In this document: in pieces, positions 16,534 through 18,938 of the stretch
How positions within the stretch are numbered: the stretch's first letter is position 1
Layout: the number at the start of each line of letters is the position of its first letter
From: Endomicrobium sp.
GTDB taxonomy: Bacteria; Elusimicrobiota; Endomicrobiia; Endomicrobiales; Endomicrobiaceae
Length of the DNA: 18,938 bases
Assembly (NCBI GenBank): GCA_031283985.1
Contig: JAITAQ010000012.1
Coordinates: 1 to 18,938 of the forward strand
Direction: 5' to 3'
Made by a program: the position numbers and the translations under genes
The notes under the pieces: generated by a model
Seen by the model: the letters and a program-made list of their open reading frames with translations, nothing else
Database searches by the model: none
Told to the model about the DNA's origin: nothing

Positions 16534-16539
16534 ATTATA
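16534..16539 (-). promoter_or_regulatory. Candidate -10 box of the minus-strand operon
   Basis: On the minus strand a perfect TATAAT lies at 16539-16534, about 40 bases before the first gene of the sulfatase-lemA-htpX operon. No clear -35 box is present 16-18 bases upstream, so the assignment is weak. The remaining stretch to 16709 holds no recognisable gene. Confidence 0.3.
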
Positions 16540-16709
16540 TTTCATATAAATTTCATAGATACATTAATAGCTATATTTAAATGCTAATTGCAAATTCCAA
16601 ATCTAAAATAATAGATTTTTATAGTTCCTAAAAGGTTAAGCAAATTTTTTCAATTGAATTCATCCCAAAAGAAGTTGAAATGAAAAGGATAGTTTTGTAT
16701 CATTATTTT

Positions 16710-17164
16710 ATGAAAACACTCACTAAAAGTAAAACGTGGTTTAAGAAGTGGCTTACTATACTTTTTATTCCCTATGGCAAAAAAACCATTTTAATGTTAG
16801 CATTTCTCTAATGGTTAGGTGCATTTTTATTGTGTCATGGGCAGTGACAACTGTTTGTCCAGTATATATTGCGGGCAGACACGCAGAATGATGAAAAAAT
16901 TTTGTGCTATCCTTAGTGACGAAAAGTTTCATAATAGAAGAAGATCTCGGACATAATTTAGGCAATGGACATCTCTCAAAGAGACTGGTAAAGTCTGGTT
17001 TTTATGTCTCAAGAGGTCAGATGATTATCAAAATGGGAAATAGAGGCTTATCCATAGGTTTTCACTTGTATTATGAAATTCACTTTAAAGGTAGAGCTGT
17101 AAACCCGAAGACATATTTAACAGATTATTTTTTTGCTAAACCTGAGAGGAATGACAATGCTTAA
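16710..17164 (+). pseudogene. Broken M23 (LytM-type) metallopeptidase
   Basis: Remnant of a membrane-anchored cell-wall endopeptidase. The N-terminus reads MKTLTKSKTWFKKWL and then TILFIPYGKKTILMLAFL, the typical basic start and membrane entry of M23 proteins, and meets TAA at 16809-16811. The same frame then has more stops. From about 16904 to TAA at 17162-17164, an open frame matches the end of the M23 domain: GNGHLSKRLVKSGFYVSRGQ, then FHLYYEIHFKGRAVNPKTYL. In active enzymes the motif is HLHYE; here the second His is Tyr. The coiled coil and the front of the catalytic domain, including the H-x(n)-D zinc site, are deleted. It overlaps the bactofilin start by 8 bases, the usual coupling of this gene pair. 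Nonfunctional as a peptidase. Confidence 0.8.
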
Positions 17165-17526
17165 GACAAAAGCAAAAAATTTATTTAACGTGGTGGAAAC
17201 TCTCATCGGACGAAATGTAGTTTTTAAAGGACAATAAAAACGGATAAGGGGTTATATGCATAGATGGCAAAGTTTCTAGAAATATTTATGCTGGAGTCGT
17301 AATAATAGACGAAACTGCTGAATTAACTGGAGACATAGAAGTGAATGTTATATTGGCGGCGGAGAGAGTCGTGAAGGGAAATTTCAACGCTACAGGGAAT
17401 ATAGAGCTTCTTTGTTCTGCAAAGAAGCTCGGAGATATAAAAACAAATGCACTTTCCATAGCAGAAGGATCACAATTCTACGGGAAATCTTCAATGACAA
17501 TAAAAAAACACTGGAGCGGAAATGAA
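17157..17526 (+). pseudogene. Broken bactofilin (polymer-forming cytoskeletal protein)
   Basis: Bactofilins form filaments of right-handed beta-helix subunits at the membrane and direct peptidoglycan enzymes. ATG at 17157, 6 bases after GAGAGGA (17144-17150), opens NVVETLIGRNVVFKG and then meets TAA at 17235. Restoring one base there, and one in the GGGG at 17248-17251, recovers CIDGKVSRNIYAGVVIIDE, AELTGDIEVNVILAAERVV, KGNFNATGNIELLCSAKKLG and DIKTNALSIAEGSQFYGKSS, the short beta-helix rungs of a bactofilin. A third base restored in the A7 run at 17502-17508 would end the protein with TLERK and TGA at 17523-17525. Without it the frame runs on into the next gene. Three one-base losses, all in homopolymers, explain the damage. 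It follows the M23 remnant, its normal partner. Confidence 0.85.
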
Positions 17527-18192
17527 ATGATGATTTTTTTTAGAAAGCATATGCGTGCGATTTTTATTGTAATTATAGTAACTTTTTTAGGTGGAATATT
17601 TCTTGGAGCAGGATCATACTTATTTAACAAATCTTCGGATTTTGCTGCTAAAATAAATGGAACCAAAATTCCAATGAATTTATTTTATTCAATTTATAAA
17701 AGCTCAGTAAAAAGCTATCAACACACTACAAACAAATCTTTGAATGAAAAAGAATTAAATGAAATTAAGGCAAGAGTTATTCAGACATTAGTACAAACTG
17801 AGCTATTTTGTCAGGAAGCTAAAAAATATGGGATTATAGTTACAGACGAAGAATTGAAGTTCGATTTACAAAACTCTTTGGAATTTAAAGATGGTGATTC
17901 TTTTAATATAATTAAGTATACAGCATTTATAAAAAATGACATGCAGATGAATCCTAAAGATTATGAAAATCTTAGAAAAAAGAAGTTGATGGCAAACAAA
18001 GTAAAAATGATAATGGCGTCTTCTGTAAAACTGTGGAATTATGAAGTTGAGTCTGCAAGTAAGCAAAATCCTCCTATATATAAAAACGATTTGTTTTTTA
18101 CAAAAGTAAATGTAATTTTAACAGAGTGGTATGGTGTGGCAATAAGAAATTCAAATGTAATAAGCAACAATATGATTTTTAAAGTGACTTAG
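17527..18192 (+). CDS. SurA_N/PpiD-like membrane-anchored foldase-type protein lacking a PPIase domain
   Basis: From the ATG pair at 17527/17530, the protein starts with a short basic N-terminus, a membrane anchor (about 9-32, AIFIVIIVTFLGGIFLGAG) and a SurA_N-type helical chaperone domain: KINGTKIPMNLFYSIY, then ARVIQTLVQTELFCQEAKKY and GIIVTDEELKFDL. The tail after KLWNYEVE corresponds to the final helices of such proteins. No parvulin (rotamase) domain is present, so at 221 residues it is either a naturally short form or a trimmed one. GGAG at 17513-17516 lies 10 bases before the ATG. The frame is also open upstream to a GTG at 17341, which would give a 283-residue fusion with the bactofilin tail; I judge this accidental. 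A hairpin terminator follows 17 bases after the stop. Confidence 0.7.
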   Translation: MMIFFRKHMRAIFIVIIVTFLGGIFLGAGSYLFNKSSDFAAKINGTKIPMNLFYSIYKSSVKSYQHTTNKSLNEKELNEIKARVIQTLVQTELFCQEAKKYGIIVTDEELKFDLQNSLEFKDGDSFNIIKYTAFIKNDMQMNPKDYENLRKKKLMANKVKMIMASSVKLWNYEVESASKQNPPIYKNDLFFTKVNVILTEWYGVAIRNSNVISNNMIFKVT

Positions 18193-18209
18193 TAAACTGC
18201 TCTCTTCGT

Positions 18210-18249
18210 AAGTCTCCTTAGATTAAAATCTGAGGAGACTTGTTTTTTT
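18210..18249 (+). terminator. Rho-independent terminator
   Basis: A 14-bp inverted repeat, AAGTCTCCTTAGAT (18210-18223) and ATCTGAGGAGACTT (18228-18241), pairs throughout with one T-G wobble around a TAAA loop. It is followed by G and seven T residues (18243-18249). It closes the M23-bactofilin-SurA_N transcript ahead of purC and is the clearest terminator in the window. Confidence 0.93.
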
Positions 18250-18334
18250 ACCTGTTTAAAATTCTTATACTGCTTTCTCTTAATAATTTCCTAAAGCAAG
18301 CAATAATGAAAATTAATATAAAATTTATATAATT

Positions 18335-18355
18335 TTGACTATAATTGACTATAAA
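18335..18355 (+). promoter_or_regulatory. Candidate purC promoter region with a 10-bp tandem repeat
   Basis: TTGACTATAA occurs twice head to tail (18335-18344 and 18345-18354). This creates TATAAT at 18340-18345 and TATAAA at 18350-18355, 20-30 bases before purC. The TTGACT copies look like -35 boxes but are too close to the TATAAT boxes to pair with them, and no good -35 lies further upstream. It sits between the terminator and purC, where a promoter is required. Confidence 0.4.
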
Positions 18356-18375
18356 ACGTAAGAGGTAATCAAAAA

Positions 18376-18938
18376 ATGAGCGATCAAGAAAACAGTATAA
18401 ACCTTCCTTTAGTACATAAAGGCAAGGTTAGAAATATTTATGACTTAGGTCAGAGCTATCTCATAGTAGCTTCTGACAGAATTTCGGCGTTTGACCATGT
18501 GCTTCCTACTCTTATTCCAAATAAGGGCAAGGTTTTGCACAAACTTTCAATGTTTTGGTTTGATTTTGTTTATGGGATAGTTCCGAATCATATTATCACC
18601 GGAGATTTTAATACATTTCCTATTGGACTTAAGAAATATGAATATCTCCGCGACAGGTCAATGATAGTGAAAAAAGCTAACAGACTAGACATTGAATGTA
18701 TAGTTAGAGGGTACTTAGCAGGCTCAGGTTGGAAAGAGTACCAAAAATATCAAACAGTTTGCGCAATAAAATTACTGCCGGGACTAAAAGAATCTTCTAA
18801 GTTGTTCGAGCCTATTTTTACGCCGTCAAGCAAAGAAGAAGGCGGTAAGCACGATGAAAATATTTCTTTTGAAGAGACTGTAAAAAGAGTTGGAAAAGAC
18901 ACTGCAGAAAGTTTAAAGAGAATTTCAATAGAGCTTTA
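18376..18938 (+). CDS. purC: SAICAR synthase, 5' part (runs off the window)
   Basis: Phosphoribosylaminoimidazole-succinocarboxamide synthase joins CAIR and aspartate with ATP in purine synthesis in the cytoplasm. About 187 codons are visible and the frame is open at the window end; family members of this type are near 290-300 residues, so about a third is missing. Signatures in order: HKGKVRNIYDLG at 15-26, ASDRISAFDHVLP (ATP and substrate site), then IECIVRGYLAGSGWKEYQK and the FTPSSKEEGGKHDENI region. AGAGGT at 18361-18366 provides the ribosome site about 10 bases before the ATG. It has its own promoter region after a strong terminator, so it is a separate unit from the genes upstream. Confidence 0.95.
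   Translation, partial: MSDQENSINLPLVHKGKVRNIYDLGQSYLIVASDRISAFDHVLPTLIPNKGKVLHKLSMFWFDFVYGIVPNHIITGDFNTFPIGLKKYEYLRDRSMIVKKANRLDIECIVRGYLAGSGWKEYQKYQTVCAIKLLPGLKESSKLFEPIFTPSSKEEGGKHDENISFEETVKRVGKDTAESLKRISIEL

Overview
The window is AT-rich (about one third G+C by eye), densely coding DNA of a bacterium, with functional operons separated by stretches of decaying genes. That mix, a complete glucuronate operon, a Gram-negative-type envelope gene set and several genes broken by single-base losses in homopolymers fit a host-restricted symbiont with a reducing genome. I suspect the Endomicrobium/Elusimicrobiota lineage of termite gut protists, but this is inference from gene content and style, not a database match.

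Layout: (1) 1-4727, plus strand: nadE (glutamine-dependent NAD+ synthase), then the two genes of the carboxy(nor)spermidine route to polyamines, nspC and a saccharopine-dehydrogenase-like carboxynorspermidine dehydrogenase. (2) about 4690-5005: a heavily decayed remnant that I read as a ROK/NagC-XylR type repressor, directly upstream of the sugar-acid operon. (3) 5009-11982, plus strand: uxuA, kdgA/eda with an extra C-terminal domain, kdgK, an SDR-type uxuB, uxaC and an exuT-like MFS transporter. Together they import D-glucuronate and convert it through fructuronate, mannonate, KDG and KDPG to pyruvate and glyceraldehyde-3-phosphate. (4) 11983-12925: almost 1 kb with no intact gene but with fragments of reading frames, two of which begin with signal peptides. 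(5) 12926-16496, minus strand: a membrane sulfatase/LTA-synthase-family protein, lemA and htpX, in that transcriptional order. (6) 16710-18192, plus strand: a decaying module of M23 peptidase, bactofilin and a SurA_N/PpiD-like membrane protein. The first two are broken; the bactofilin tail now reads in frame into the third. A strong intrinsic terminator follows at 18210-18249. (7) 18376-end: the 5' part of purC.

The most interesting points are the lost peptidase-bactofilin cell-shape module with its accidental fusion ORF, the probable loss of the local repressor of the glucuronate operon, a ten-G tract in the ribosome-binding position of the transporter, and the inter-operon graveyard of small secreted proteins. 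I did not see a clearly new multi-gene system. No tRNA, rRNA, CRISPR array or intact insertion sequence was seen.
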